A stretch of 64,000 bases of DNA from Lysobacter arvi. GTDB taxonomy: Bacteria > Pseudomonadota > Gammaproteobacteria > Xanthomonadales > Xanthomonadaceae. The notes below the pieces were generated by a model. The model ran no database searches. It was not told the DNA's origin and was given only the letters and a program-made list of their open reading frames with translations. The stretch lies in assembly GCA_031216755.1 (NCBI GenBank), contig JARUHG010000001.1:310001-374000 (forward strand), in the 5' to 3' direction. Position numbers and translations under genes: made by a program. Position 1 is the first letter of the stretch. The number at the start of each line of letters is the position of its first letter. Positions 28,338 to 37,951 of the stretch are shown piece after piece.

Positions 28338-29165
28338 ATGTACGACCTGCACTGCCATCTTCTCCCCGGTATCGACGATGGTCCGGTCGATCTGGACACC
28401 GCGCTCGAAATGGCGCGAATGGCCGTTGCGGACGGCATCGCCACGATCGCCTGCACGCCGCACATCTATCCGGGCGTGTACGAAAACACATCCGACGGCA
28501 TCCGCGCCGCGATCGACCGCTTTCGCCGCGAGCTTGCAGACCGTGACATCCCGCTTGCGCTGGTCGAAGGCGCTGACGTCCACATCGCGCCGGATCTGCA
28601 CGACGGCATTCGCGCGGGTCGCATCCCCACGCTCGCCGGCTCGCGTTATCTCTTGCTGGAGCCGCCGCATCACATCGCGCCGCCTCGCTTCGAAGACACC
28701 GTGTTCGAACTGATGACGCAGGGCATCGTGCCGGTGATCACGCATCCCGAGCGATTGACCTGGGTGGATTCGCACTACGAAGTGTTCCGGCGCCTGGCCC
28801 TGCGCGGCGCGTGGATGCAGATCACGGCCGGCTCCCTCACCGGGCGATTCGGGTCGCGGCCGAAGGCCGCCGCCGAGCGTTTCGTCGGGGAAGGGTTGTG
28901 CATGATCCTCGCGACGGATGCGCATCATCCGCGGCGGCGTCCGCCGTTGTTGAGGGAGGCGCGCGAAGCGGCCGAAAGACTGGTCGGAAGTGCGGAGGCC
29001 GAGCACATGGTCTCGACGCGGCCCGCCGGCATCGTGCGGGATCTCCCGCCCGCCGAACTGCCGAAGATGCTTTCGTCCGATGTCGAAAGCGCGATCCGCT
29101 CAGGTGATGCGGCTTCGAAAGCGGGATTGCTCGCGCGCCTGTTCTCTCGCTGGTCGCACGACTAG
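28338..29165 (+). CDS. CpsB/CapC-type PHP tyrosine-protein phosphatase
   Basis: 275 residues. The N-terminal YDLHCHLLPGIDDGP is the metal-binding start of the PHP phosphatase CpsB/Wzb-like group; later metal ligands appear in TPHIYPGVYEN, VITHPERL and ATDAHHPRRRPP. In capsule systems this enzyme dephosphorylates the Wzc/CpsD autokinase. It is the first gene of the polysaccharide locus, 82 bases before the export lipoprotein, and the kinase is two genes downstream, which supports that role. Confidence 0.9.
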   Translation: MYDLHCHLLPGIDDGPVDLDTALEMARMAVADGIATIACTPHIYPGVYENTSDGIRAAIDRFRRELADRDIPLALVEGADVHIAPDLHDGIRAGRIPTLAGSRYLLLEPPHHIAPPRFEDTVFELMTQGIVPVITHPERLTWVDSHYEVFRRLALRGAWMQITAGSLTGRFGSRPKAAAERFVGEGLCMILATDAHHPRRRPPLLREAREAAERLVGSAEAEHMVSTRPAGIVRDLPPAELPKMLSSDVESAIRSGDAASKAGLLARLFSRWSHD

Positions 29166-29247
29166 AAAGAGTCGCCCCTCTGGCGCACGCGGGAGTTCAG
29201 ACGCGGCCACGATAATACGCGGCTGCCTCTATCAGTTCGGGTGTTGG

Positions 29248-29934
29248 GTGTCGAGTTTCATACGTCGTGCAGGCCTCGTGGCATGCCTTGTTCTCTTGGC
29301 CGCATGCGCGAAGCGCGAGACGGTTCCCGTAGCCTCGTCCCTGCCGGAGGCCGATCCGGTCACCGAGGCCCTCGGGCGTAGCGAATATCTCATCGGGCCG
29401 AGCGATCTGCTCACCGTGGCGGTGTTCCAGGTGAAGGACCTCGATCGCGAAGTGCGTGTGAACAACGCCGGCCAGATCTCGCTGCCGCTGATCGGCGGCG
29501 TGCATGTCGCGGGCCGAACGGTGGGCGAGGCGGAAGCCGAAATCGCGACGCGTTACCGCGACCGCTATCTGCAGGACCCGCAGGTCAGTGTGTTCGTCAA
29601 GGAGTTCTCGAGCCAGCGCGTCACCGTGAGTGGCGCGGTCAAGAAGCCCGGCATCTATCCCATGAGTTCCCGGCTGACGCTGGTGCAGTCGTTGGCTCTT
29701 GCAGAAGGGCTGTCCGACATCGGCAGCGAACGCAACGTGCTCGTGTTCCGCACTGTCGACGGCGAGCGCAAGTTCGCGCGCTTCGACGTCGCCGCCATCG
29801 CGCGTGGCGAGAACGAGGATCCGGAAATCTACGGAGATGACCTGATCATCGTGGACACGTCGGCTGGTAAGGTGACGTTGAAGACGCTGGTGCAGTTGAC
29901 GCCGTTCGTCGCAGTGTGGAGGGCGTACCGATGA
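29248..29934 (+). CDS. Polysaccharide export outer-membrane lipoprotein (GumB/Wza-like)
   Basis: 228 residues from a GTG at 29248. N-terminal signal with a lipobox VLLAAC (Cys20). Poly_export domain (YLIGPSDLLTVAVFQVKDLD, about 44-125) and an SLBB region (VTVSGAVKKPGIYP). It is short like xanthan GumB (about 210-230 residues) and lacks the long C-terminal part of E. coli Wza. Function: the outer-membrane exit channel for the polymer. It overlaps the co-polymerase gene by 4 bases. The GTG start is inferred from the lipobox; upstream residues in frame look non-native. Confidence 0.88.
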   Translation: MSSFIRRAGLVACLVLLAACAKRETVPVASSLPEADPVTEALGRSEYLIGPSDLLTVAVFQVKDLDREVRVNNAGQISLPLIGGVHVAGRTVGEAEAEIATRYRDRYLQDPQVSVFVKEFSSQRVTVSGAVKKPGIYPMSSRLTLVQSLALAEGLSDIGSERNVLVFRTVDGERKFARFDVAAIARGENEDPEIYGDDLIIVDTSAGKVTLKTLVQLTPFVAVWRAYR

Positions 29935-32081
29935 GCGCGGTCGTCGAGAACATGATCGGTGCCGAAGCGCGCGACGAAGACCAGATCAACCTGGTCGAGT
30001 ACTGGAACATCCTTCGTCGACGCTGGCGCCTGGCGCTCGGCGTCGCGCTGGCAACCGTGTTCGCCGCACTGGTGTTCACGCTGTTGGCTACGCCCATCTA
30101 CCGCGCCGGAACGACGCTCCAGATCGAACGCGACACCATGAAGGTGGTCGCATTCGAAGGCATCGAACCGACGGAATCGCCCCTCGATCGAGACTTCTAT
30201 CAAACGCAGTACGAACTCCTGAAGAGCCGGTCCCTCGCGCGTCGCGTGATCCAGGATCTGAAACTCACCGCGGACCCGACGTACGAGGCTTACGTCGAAG
30301 CCGCCGACGAGGAGGCGGACACCCGCAGCAACGGCAAGGCCATTGCCGAGAGCGCGCGGCGGCAGCTGCGCGAAGAGGCGATCGTCGAGCCGGTGCTCGA
30401 ATCGCTCTCGATCGAGCCGGTGCGCAATTCGCGCCTGGTGCGGGTGAACTTCGATTCGCCCGATCCTGACATGTCCGCGAAGGTCGCCAATGCATACGGC
30501 AATGCGTTCATCGCGAGCAACCTGGAGCGTCGATTCCAGGCATCGTCCTACGCAAAGAAGTACCTGGAAGAGCGCCTTGCGCAGCTGAAGGATCGCCTGG
30601 AGGATTCCGAGCGCCAGGTCGTCGCCTTCTCCGAGCAGGAGCAGATCGTCGCGGTTTCGGATGACAAACCTTCGCTCGATGCGCAGAGCCTGGGAGACCT
30701 GAATTCGGCGCTCGCCGCCGCCGAAGGCACCCGGATGAAGGCCGAGGCGCTGTGGCGCCGCGCAAGCGAGGGCGACGGCATGGCGTTGCCCCAGGTCGTC
30801 GCCAACCCGTTGATCCAGAAGCTGCGCGAACAGAAGGCCGGGCTGGAGGCGACGTACCAGAACTCGCTGGCGACCTTCAAACCCGATTACCCGAACATGG
30901 TGCAGTTGGACCAGCAGATCGCCGAAGCCAAGCGGCAGATCGCGGCCGAAGTGTCCAACATCCGCCAAGCAGTGAAGATCGACTACGAGGCCGCGCTCGC
31001 ACAGGAGAACCTGCTCAAGTCGCGAATCGCTGAGCTGAAGGGCGACGTGTTGAACCTGCAGGGACGTTCGATTCAGTACAACATCCTCAAGCGAGAGGCG
31101 GAGAAGAACCGCCAGCTCTACGACGGGCTGCTGCAGCGTTACAAGGAAATCGGCGTCGCCGGCGGCATCGGTGCGAACAATATCTCGGTGATCGACGTCG
31201 CGACCCCGCCGAGCAAGGCCAGTTATCCGCGCAAGCTGTTGAACCTGGCGATCGGCCTGGTGCTAGGCGTTTTCCTGGGCGTGCTGGCCGCGTTCGTGGT
31301 GCACTACCTGGACAATACCGTGCGCGACCCGAAGGCGCTGGAGTCCGAGTCCGGACTGGCGGTGCTCGGTGCGATTCCGCGCCTGCGCGACGGCGAAACC
31401 CCGCAGCAGGCCGCGGGCGATCTACGCTCGCCCTTCGCCGAGGCCTACCGGTCCGTGCGTACGGCACTGCAGTTCGCCACGACGCATGGCCTGCCCGGCA
31501 CGCTGCTGATCACGTCCGCGGGTCCTTCGGAGGGCAAGAGTACGAGCGCACTGGAACTTGCGCAGAACATCGCGCAACTGGGCAAGCGCGTGGTGCTGGT
31601 GGATGCGGACCTGCGCGGCGCTTCCGTGCATAAGGCCACGGGTCTATCGGCATCGAAGGGTCTGTCAAGCCTGCTGTCCGGCGCCTGCGGCATGAACGAG
31701 GCCGTGCAGTCCTGGCGTAATGGCAGCCTGAGCGTGATCACGTCGGGCCCGTTGCCGCCGAACCCTCCGGAGCTGCTGGGCAGCGATGCGCTGCCGGCCT
31801 TGCTGGCGCAGCTGCGCGAGTATTTCGACGTGGTCGTGCTCGACGGTCCGCCGATCCTTGGACTCGCGGATGCTCCGCTGCTGGCCAATCACGCCGAAGC
31901 GACGATGATCGTCGTGGCGGCCCAGACCACGCGCACCGACGCCCTGCAGGCCGCCATCCGTCGCCTGCGATTCGCTCGCGCACGCCTGATCGGTGCCGTG
32001 CTCACGCGTTTCGACCTCGACGCCGGCGACGAGCATTACGGCTACGGGTACGGCGCCCATGCGTCGCCCAAGTCGAAATAG
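29931..32081 (+). CDS. Polysaccharide co-polymerase / BY-type tyrosine autokinase (Wzc-like)
   Basis: 716 residues. Wzz domain between two helices (about 33-52 and 430-450) with long coiled-coil segments (residues 190-400), then a cytoplasmic BY-kinase: Walker A SAGPSEGKST at about 528-537, Walker A' VVLVDADLRG, Walker B VVVLDGPPILG at about 635. Controls chain length and export by cyclic autophosphorylation. The C-terminal tyrosine cluster is small (HYGYGYG, three tyrosines near the end). Pairs with the PHP phosphatase upstream. Confidence 0.93.
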   Translation: MSAVVENMIGAEARDEDQINLVEYWNILRRRWRLALGVALATVFAALVFTLLATPIYRAGTTLQIERDTMKVVAFEGIEPTESPLDRDFYQTQYELLKSRSLARRVIQDLKLTADPTYEAYVEAADEEADTRSNGKAIAESARRQLREEAIVEPVLESLSIEPVRNSRLVRVNFDSPDPDMSAKVANAYGNAFIASNLERRFQASSYAKKYLEERLAQLKDRLEDSERQVVAFSEQEQIVAVSDDKPSLDAQSLGDLNSALAAAEGTRMKAEALWRRASEGDGMALPQVVANPLIQKLREQKAGLEATYQNSLATFKPDYPNMVQLDQQIAEAKRQIAAEVSNIRQAVKIDYEAALAQENLLKSRIAELKGDVLNLQGRSIQYNILKREAEKNRQLYDGLLQRYKEIGVAGGIGANNISVIDVATPPSKASYPRKLLNLAIGLVLGVFLGVLAAFVVHYLDNTVRDPKALESESGLAVLGAIPRLRDGETPQQAAGDLRSPFAEAYRSVRTALQFATTHGLPGTLLITSAGPSEGKSTSALELAQNIAQLGKRVVLVDADLRGASVHKATGLSASKGLSSLLSGACGMNEAVQSWRNGSLSVITSGPLPPNPPELLGSDALPALLAQLREYFDVVVLDGPPILGLADAPLLANHAEATMIVVAAQTTRTDALQAAIRRLRFARARLIGAVLTRFDLDAGDEHYGYGYGAHASPKSK

Positions 32082-33273
32082 CGCTCGTCCCGAACGACTG
32101 TCGCCGGGCCGGCTCCTCGTCGGCTCGGCGGCCGCCGCCATACTGGGATGCTGTGCATGGTGGCTGCTCCGCGTGGATACGGAACATGCCACGCCGCTGG
32201 GCCCGGATCGAGTAAGGGCCGCTGTCACCGGCACGCGCGATCCGGATCGGATGGAGCGGGCCGCGCTGACGGCGCTTCGCGATCGCCCCATCGACGGTGG
32301 CGCCTATCGCCTGCTTGCGCAAGCGGCGGCGACCCGCGGCGATGACGAGCGCGCCGGCATGTTGTTCCGAATCGCTGTGCGTCGCGACCCGCGCGACTGG
32401 CAAGCCCACGCGTTCCTGATGGACGACGCCTTCCGGCAGGGCAACGCAGCGGAAGGGCTGGCGCACCTCGACGCAATCCTCCGCGTCGTGCCGGATCTGG
32501 GGGATTCGCTGCTTCCCGCCTTATCGGCCGAACTCGGCGACCCGCGGCTGCGCAGCGCGCTCGTAGACGTCCTCGCGGTCAACCCGCCGTGGACGGGGAG
32601 AATGACCGCGACTCTCCGTGCTCCGGCATCGAACCCGGAGCACGCGGCGGCCGTTCTCCAACTCCTTGCTGCAAAGCGGGGCCTCGACGCCGGCGAGCGG
32701 TCCGCGTTGATCGACACGCTGATGAGAGCGGATCGCGCATCCGATGCCCGCAGCGCATGGGTGCAGGGAGTCGATCCACACGAACGCGCACTCGCGGACC
32801 TCGTGTTCGATGGCGGATTCGAGGAAGCAGCGCCAGTGACGGGGGAGTTCGCCTGGTCCTGGGACTCGGGCCCGGGCATCGATCTGTCGCTGGATCCTTC
32901 GTACGCCGCATCCGGACGCCAATCGCTGCGCATCGGCTTCAACGGGCGGGCCGTCACATTGCGCGCACCTTCGCAGCGCCTTGCACTATTGCCCGGTCAT
33001 TACGAGCTCGCGATCGCATTCGACGACCGTACCAACGCGCCGCGTCCGTTCTCGATCGCCGTGACCTGCCCGAAAGGGGAGCTGCTCATCAGGCGCGAGC
33101 TCGTTAACAGCGAACGCGGCGGATGGACGCGCGTTCGCGAGCCTTTCGCCGTTCCGGATTTGTGTGCATGGCAGCGCATCTCACTCGACATGCGTGCGCG
33201 ATCCGTGGCGGATACGCAGATCGCTGGCGAACTTCATCTCGACGAGATTTCCATAAGAAAGAATCTCGATTGA
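32059..33273 (+). CDS. Membrane-anchored TPR-like protein with C-terminal jelly-roll domain
   Basis: 404 residues from ATG 32059, overlapping the kinase gene by 23 bases. One N-terminal helix (LLVGSAAAAILGCCAWWLL) is followed by a helical TPR-like half (residues about 60-240: AYRLLAQAAATRGDDERAG, MDDAFRQGNAAEGLAHLDA). The C-terminal third (about 245-404) reads as a CBM4/9-like jelly roll: DLVFDGGFEE, SGRQSLRIGFNG, LLPGHYELAIAF, GELHLDEISI. No catalytic residues are evident. By location it may bind or guide the polysaccharide in the periplasm; that is inference. No named family recognised. Confidence 0.75.
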   Translation: MRRPSRNSARPERLSPGRLLVGSAAAAILGCCAWWLLRVDTEHATPLGPDRVRAAVTGTRDPDRMERAALTALRDRPIDGGAYRLLAQAAATRGDDERAGMLFRIAVRRDPRDWQAHAFLMDDAFRQGNAAEGLAHLDAILRVVPDLGDSLLPALSAELGDPRLRSALVDVLAVNPPWTGRMTATLRAPASNPEHAAAVLQLLAAKRGLDAGERSALIDTLMRADRASDARSAWVQGVDPHERALADLVFDGGFEEAAPVTGEFAWSWDSGPGIDLSLDPSYAASGRQSLRIGFNGRAVTLRAPSQRLALLPGHYELAIAFDDRTNAPRPFSIAVTCPKGELLIRRELVNSERGGWTRVREPFAVPDLCAWQRISLDMRARSVADTQIAGELHLDEISIRKNLD

Positions 33274-33357
33274 TCGGCCGTCCGGATTAATCGAGCGTAA
33301 TCATTGGCCGGGTCATGCTTAAGCCTCACATCCGACTTCCATGTGAAGGAGTTCGTA

Positions 33358-33726
33358 ATGAAGAAGTGGTTGGCTTGTTTGATGATGGTGTGCGTGATCG
33401 GCAACGCTGCCGCCCAGAGCACGGTACGCGGTGAATCCGACAACAAGGATCATCCGAAGTGCGAAGGGCAGCATGACTGCAGGGATTATCAGAACGCCGA
33501 ATCGAACGGCCCCGGTAAGGCAGGCTCCGAAAATGGTGCCGCGAATGGTAACGGAAAGGCCAAGGCGAAGGGCAAGCATGCGGGCAAAGCCGCCAAGGCT
33601 GGCGCGAGCACCGGCGGCATCTCCGCCGCAGCCGGCATCGCCGCGGGCGTCGGCGCAGTGGCGGTCGCCGCTGCCGCCGGCGGCGGTGGGCATCACGACC
33701 GCGCGCCCAAGCCGTCCAGCCCGTAA
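33358..33726 (+). CDS. Small secreted Gly/Ala/Lys-rich protein
   Basis: 122 residues with a clear signal peptide (MKKWLACLMMVCVIGNAAAQ), then a short charged part with two cysteines (CEGQHDC), a Lys/Gly-rich segment (KAKAKGKHAGKAAKAG), a hydrophobic Gly/Ala stretch (GISAAAGIAAGVGAVAVAAA) and GGGGHHD at the end. AAGGA ribosome-binding site 7 bases upstream. The plan resembles YjbE-type small proteins of exopolysaccharide operons, but the similarity is only compositional. Its function is unknown. Confidence 0.8.
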   Translation: MKKWLACLMMVCVIGNAAAQSTVRGESDNKDHPKCEGQHDCRDYQNAESNGPGKAGSENGAANGNGKAKAKGKHAGKAAKAGASTGGISAAAGIAAGVGAVAVAAAAGGGGHHDRAPKPSSP

Positions 33727-33777
33727 CGCTTAATGCCGTAGAACATCGCCCGGCGTCGCAAGGCGCCGGGCACTTTC

Positions 33778-35103
33778 ATGCTCCCGGTCCGAACAATCCC
33801 GCAAGGCGAAGACCGCGCACTTGAGTTCCTCGCCGCAGCTCTTGTCGTCAGCGCGTTCGCGTTCGGCGGCGGGTCGCGGGGGCTCGGCGATGTGATTGTC
33901 CTGCTGACATCGTTGCCGGTGCTGTTCGTGGCCTGCTTACGCTGGTCGTGGGCCATGCAACCTTTGCCGGTCAGAGTAGCGGTGCTGACCGTCGCCGGTG
34001 CAATCGCCTGGCACGCCGTCCAACTGATTCTGCTTCCTGCGAGCTGGATCCGGTTCCTGCCGATGCGAGCGGAGATGCTCGCCGATCTCGAAGTCGCACA
34101 GGCGGCGCCCAGCTGGCTGCCCATGACACTCGACCGGTGGGGCACGATCCGCTCGATGGTGGCGCTGACCGTGTTCGGCGCGATGCTGAGCATGTTTTCG
34201 TCGCTGGGGCGGGGGGGGCGAATCCGCCTGCTCAAGGTGGCCGTCCTGACCGGCTGTGCGATGTCTTTGCTGGGCTACGCCCAGGCTGCGGCAGGGCAGC
34301 GCTCTGGCCTGCGCTTCTACGACTACCACCACATGATCGGCGCGTTGGGCACGTTCGCCAACCGCAACCATTTCGCCTGTTTGATGGCGATGCTGGCGCC
34401 GATTGCCATCGGACTGGCCGCTCAAGCTACGAAGGCCCGAAAGACCGGTGCATTGATGTGGCATGGGGCGGCGACGACGCTCCTCCTTGCAGCGGGACTC
34501 AGCTTCTCGCGAACCGGCTTCGTGCTTGCATGCGCCTCTGCAGTCGCCGCGTTCCTCCTCACCTCATCCCGTCTGAAGCGTTCCCTGCTCGGTGTGGCGT
34601 TTGCCGTGCTTGCGGCGGCCGGCCTCATCACGGCGTACGCCTGGAGCGGGCTGAGCGCGCGTCTGCAGCAGGACCCGCTGAAGGACCTGCGTTGGCAGTA
34701 CGTCCGTTACGGCTGGCAGGCCGTCAAGGCGTACTTCCCGTACGGCAGCGGCCCCGGGTCGTTTCAGCACGCGTACGCCCCGTTCGAACCCGTTGCGAAG
34801 ATGGGCCACGTGTACGCGCTCCATGCGCATAACGAGTTCCTGGAGCTTGCATTGGAGTGGGGCCTGGTCGGAGGCGTCTTCATCATCGCCGTACTCGTGC
34901 TGCTGTTCTTCGTCGTGAGAAACAAACTAATTGTTGCGGAGCGCCGTTCGGCAATACTTGTCGGTTCTGTTGTCGCAACCACGGTCCCCATGCTGCACTC
35001 CCTTGTCGACTACCCGCTACGTACGTACGCCATCATGGCGGCGCTCGCGCTGGCGTCGTCAATGGCCCTGTCCCGCGGGGACAGCAAAGGCGGAAGGGAG
35101 TAA
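33778..35103 (+). CDS. O-antigen ligase / polymerase family membrane protein (PF04932-like)
   Basis: 441 residues, about 10-12 helices. GTFANRNHFACLMAMLAPI and the periplasmic loop YGSGPGSFQHAY...HAHNEFLELALEWG are the typical WaaL/Wzy_C signature. Could polymerise or ligate the repeat units. A second protein of similar type occurs at 37952, so one may be the polymerase and the other have a different role. A GC hairpin at 33748-33771 lies between it and the preceding gene. The start lacks a clear ribosome-binding site. Confidence 0.85.
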   Translation: MLPVRTIPQGEDRALEFLAAALVVSAFAFGGGSRGLGDVIVLLTSLPVLFVACLRWSWAMQPLPVRVAVLTVAGAIAWHAVQLILLPASWIRFLPMRAEMLADLEVAQAAPSWLPMTLDRWGTIRSMVALTVFGAMLSMFSSLGRGGRIRLLKVAVLTGCAMSLLGYAQAAAGQRSGLRFYDYHHMIGALGTFANRNHFACLMAMLAPIAIGLAAQATKARKTGALMWHGAATTLLLAAGLSFSRTGFVLACASAVAAFLLTSSRLKRSLLGVAFAVLAAAGLITAYAWSGLSARLQQDPLKDLRWQYVRYGWQAVKAYFPYGSGPGSFQHAYAPFEPVAKMGHVYALHAHNEFLELALEWGLVGGVFIIAVLVLLFFVVRNKLIVAERRSAILVGSVVATTVPMLHSLVDYPLRTYAIMAALALASSMALSRGDSKGGRE

Positions 35104-35106
35104 GCC

Positions 35107-36543
35107 ATGCTCCCAATCCCCATCCGCCGGCCGTACGAGGTGGAGCGCCTACCGCAAACCCGACTGACGGCACTCCTCTCGCTCCTCCTGCGCGCCAGCG
35201 ATCTGCTGGTCCTGGCCGTCGCGGCCATCGTCGCGCACAAATTGCGCTTCGGCGGCGCGTCGATGTCGATCGAGTTCGAACGCGCAATCGCGCGCGCCCT
35301 CCTGTTCACGCTCGTGATTCTCGGTCCGTCATCGACGTACCGCGGATGGCGCGCAAAGGACTGGCCGCGTCACATGCTTCGACTCTTCGTGCTGTGGACC
35401 GCGGTCTTCATCGCGGGCGTGCTCTACGTCGCCGTTCTGAAGGTGCCCGGCGTCACGTCGCGCCTATGGTGGGGTTACTGGTTTGTCGGTGCGGTGGCGG
35501 GTTCGTGCGCCTTGCGGCTCGTGTGCCTGTGCGTGAACCGCTGGGCGCATGCCCATGGGCACGAAGTCTTCCGTGCCGTGATCGTGGGCCGCCCGGAAAC
35601 CGCCTCGCGCATTGCAATCGGCCTGCGGTCCACGCTGGCAGCGGAAACCACGCTGCTCGGCTGGTTCTCGGTCGATGAGAATGCCGCGCCGAGCATGTCT
35701 GGACTTCAGCATCTCGGATCGGTGAACGCGCTGCGTCATTACGTTGAATCGCAAGGCGTGCGCCAGGTGTGGCTATCGCCGGGCGAGGCCGATTCGCACT
35801 GGACCACTCAAGTGCTCGACGCTCTTAAGCATTCCACGGCGGACATCAAGTACGTCCCGAGCTTGGCCGGCGACGCGATCTTCAGCGGGTCGGTCGAAAC
35901 GCTGAGCGGAATGCCCGTCATCAACCTGCGCTCAAGTCCCCTGGACGGCGAAGCACAGGTGATCAAGGGTATCGAGGATCGTGTACTGGCCCTGCTGATC
36001 CTTGTCTTGATCCTGCCGGTGATGGCGGTGATCGCCGTGGGCGTGAAGCTGAGTTCGCCTGGCCCCGTGCTCTTCCGGCAAAAGCGTCACGGATTGGATT
36101 GCATGCCCATCGAGGTCTGGAAGTTCCGCAGCATGCGTGTCCATCAGGAGACTGCAGGTGCCGTCACGCAGGCGACCCGACACGACTCGCGCGTGACGCG
36201 CTTCGGCCGCTTCCTCCGGCGGACCAGCCTCGACGAACTGCCGCAGTTCTTCAATGTCCTGCAGGGAACGATGTCGATCGTCGGCCCGCGTCCGCACGCC
36301 ATCGCACACAACGATTACTACAAGAGCGTCGTCCAGAACTACATGCAGCGCCATCGCATGAAGCCGGGCATCACGGGCTGGGCACAGGTGAACGGACTGC
36401 GTGGCGAGACCGACACCGTCGAGAAGATGGCGAAGCGTGTCGAGTACGACCTGTATTACATGCAGAACTGGTCGGTTCTGTTCGACCTTCGAATCATCGG
36501 CATGACGTTGGTGAAAGGGTTTCTTAGCAAGGCCGCATACTGA
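35107..36543 (+). CDS. Undecaprenyl-phosphate sugar phosphotransferase (GumD/WcaJ type)
   Basis: 478 residues. Four N-terminal helices, a CoA-binding-like middle domain ([17 protein letters not shown]), a fifth membrane segment ([20 protein letters not shown], about 298-317) and the bacterial sugar-transferase catalytic domain: [70 protein letters not shown]. Transfers the first sugar phosphate, usually glucose-1-P, to undecaprenyl phosphate. It overlaps ugd by one base. Confidence 0.93.
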   Translation: MLPIPIRRPYEVERLPQTRLTALLSLLLRASDLLVLAVAAIVAHKLRFGGASMSIEFERAIARALLFTLVILGPSSTYRGWRAKDWPRHMLRLFVLWTAVFIAGVLYVAVLKVPGVTSRLWWGYWFVGAVAGSCALRLVCLCVNRWAHAHGHEVFRAVIVGRPETASRIAIGLRSTLAAETTLLGWFSVDENAAPSMSGLQHLGSVNALRHYVESQGVRQVWLSPGEADSHWTTQVLDALKHSTADIKYVPSLAGDAIFSGSVETLSGMPVINLRSSPLDGEAQVIKGIEDRVLALLILVLILPVMAVIAVGVKLSSPGPVLFRQKRHGLDCMPIEVWKFRSMRVHQETAGAVTQATRHDSRVTRFGRFLRRTSLDELPQFFNVLQGTMSIVGPRPHAIAHNDYYKSVVQNYMQRHRMKPGITGWAQVNGLRGETDTVEKMAKRVEYDLYYMQNWSVLFDLRIIGMTLVKGFLSKAAY

Positions 36544-37931
36544 TGAGCATCACACGCGTCACCATCTTCGGAACGGGCTACGTCGGCCTGGTCACCGGCA
36601 CCTGCCTGGCCGATGTCGGCCACGACGTGGTCTGCGTCGACATCGACCAGGCCAAGGTCGAAGGCCTCAACCGCGGTGTGATTCCGATCTACGAACCGGG
36701 CCTGGAGCCGATGGTGAAGGCCAACCACGCCGCGGGCCGGTTGACCTTCACGACCGATGCGGCTGCGGCGATCGCACACGGCGACGTGATCTTCATCGCC
36801 GTCGGTACGCCGCCGGACGAAGACGGCAGCGCGGACCTGAAGTACGTGCTCGCAGTGGCGCGCACGATCGGCAAGCACCTGGAGCGTCCCTCGGTCGTCG
36901 TGAACAAGTCGACGGTGCCGGTTGGGACGGCCGACAAGGTGCGGACCGCGATCGCCGACGAACTGCGCGCACGCGGGGTCGAGCTGGCCTTCGAGGTCGC
37001 GTCGAACCCGGAATTCCTCAAGGAAGGCGATGCGGTCAACGACTGCATGCGCCCGGACCGCATCGTGATCGGCTCGTCGAGCGCGGGGGCGGTGGAACGC
37101 CTGAAGCGCCTGTACGCGCCGTTCAACCGCAACCACGAGCGCATCGTGGTGATGGACGTGCGCTCCGCCGAACTGACCAAGTACGCCGCCAACGCGATGC
37201 TGGCGACGAAGATCAGCTTCATGAACGAGATCGCCAACATCGCCGAGCGCGTGGGCGCGGACGTGGAGATGGTGCGCCAGGGCATCGGTTCGGATCCGCG
37301 CATCGGCTGGCACTTCATCTACCCGGGCGCCGGTTACGGCGGTTCGTGTTTCCCGAAGGACGTGCAGGCGCTGCACCGCACCGCGCAGCAGCACGGCTAC
37401 ACCGCGCAGTTGCTGGGCGCCGTGGAAGGCGTCAACGAGCAGCAGAAGGGCCACCTGTTCGAACTGATCCTGCGTCATTACGACGGCAACGTGGCCGGCA
37501 AGACGTTCGCGGTGTGGGGCCTGGCCTTCAAGCCGAACACCGACGACATGCGCGAAGCCTCCAGCCGGCGCCTGCTGCAGCAGCTGTGGGACGCCGGCGC
37601 GAAGGTGCGCGCCTACGACCCGGAAGCGAGCGAGGAAGCGCACCGCATCTTCGGCGACCGCGACGACCTGGTGCTGTGCGACTCGGCACGCGCCGCGCTG
37701 GCCGACGCCGACGCGCTGGTGGTGGTCACCGAATGGAAGCAGTTCCGCAGCCCGGATTTCGCGCGTTTGAAGCAGTCGGTGAACGACGCGGTGATCTTCG
37801 ACGGCCGCAACCTCTACCACCCGGACGAAGTGGAATCGGCCGGCCTGGCGTATTACGGCATCGGGCGCGGGCGGAGCACGGCTGCAGAAAACGCGCTGAT
37901 CCTCTCGGAACGCAACGGCGAAACTCAATAA
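36543..37931 (+). CDS. ugd: UDP-glucose 6-dehydrogenase
   Basis: 462 residues. NAD-binding [19 protein letters not shown], then [32 protein letters not shown], and the catalytic cysteine in [10 protein letters not shown] (Cys269). Oxidises UDP-glucose to UDP-glucuronate, giving a uronic acid for the polymer. Full length. Confidence 0.95.
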   Translation: MSITRVTIFGTGYVGLVTGTCLADVGHDVVCVDIDQAKVEGLNRGVIPIYEPGLEPMVKANHAAGRLTFTTDAAAAIAHGDVIFIAVGTPPDEDGSADLKYVLAVARTIGKHLERPSVVVNKSTVPVGTADKVRTAIADELRARGVELAFEVASNPEFLKEGDAVNDCMRPDRIVIGSSSAGAVERLKRLYAPFNRNHERIVVMDVRSAELTKYAANAMLATKISFMNEIANIAERVGADVEMVRQGIGSDPRIGWHFIYPGAGYGGSCFPKDVQALHRTAQQHGYTAQLLGAVEGVNEQQKGHLFELILRHYDGNVAGKTFAVWGLAFKPNTDDMREASSRRLLQQLWDAGAKVRAYDPEASEEAHRIFGDRDDLVLCDSARAALADADALVVVTEWKQFRSPDFARLKQSVNDAVIFDGRNLYHPDEVESAGLAYYGIGRGRSTAAENALILSERNGETQ

Positions 37932-37951
37932 CCCGCCGGGTCCGCTACGTC

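Noticed and set aside
29188-29216. GATAAT before the export lipoprotein as a locus promoter
   Set aside because: No -35 element at the right distance.
33748-33771. GC-rich hairpin between the small secreted protein and the ligase-like gene as a terminator
   Set aside because: It has an 8-bp stem but no T tract and ends 6 bases before the next start; it may be attenuating but is not called.
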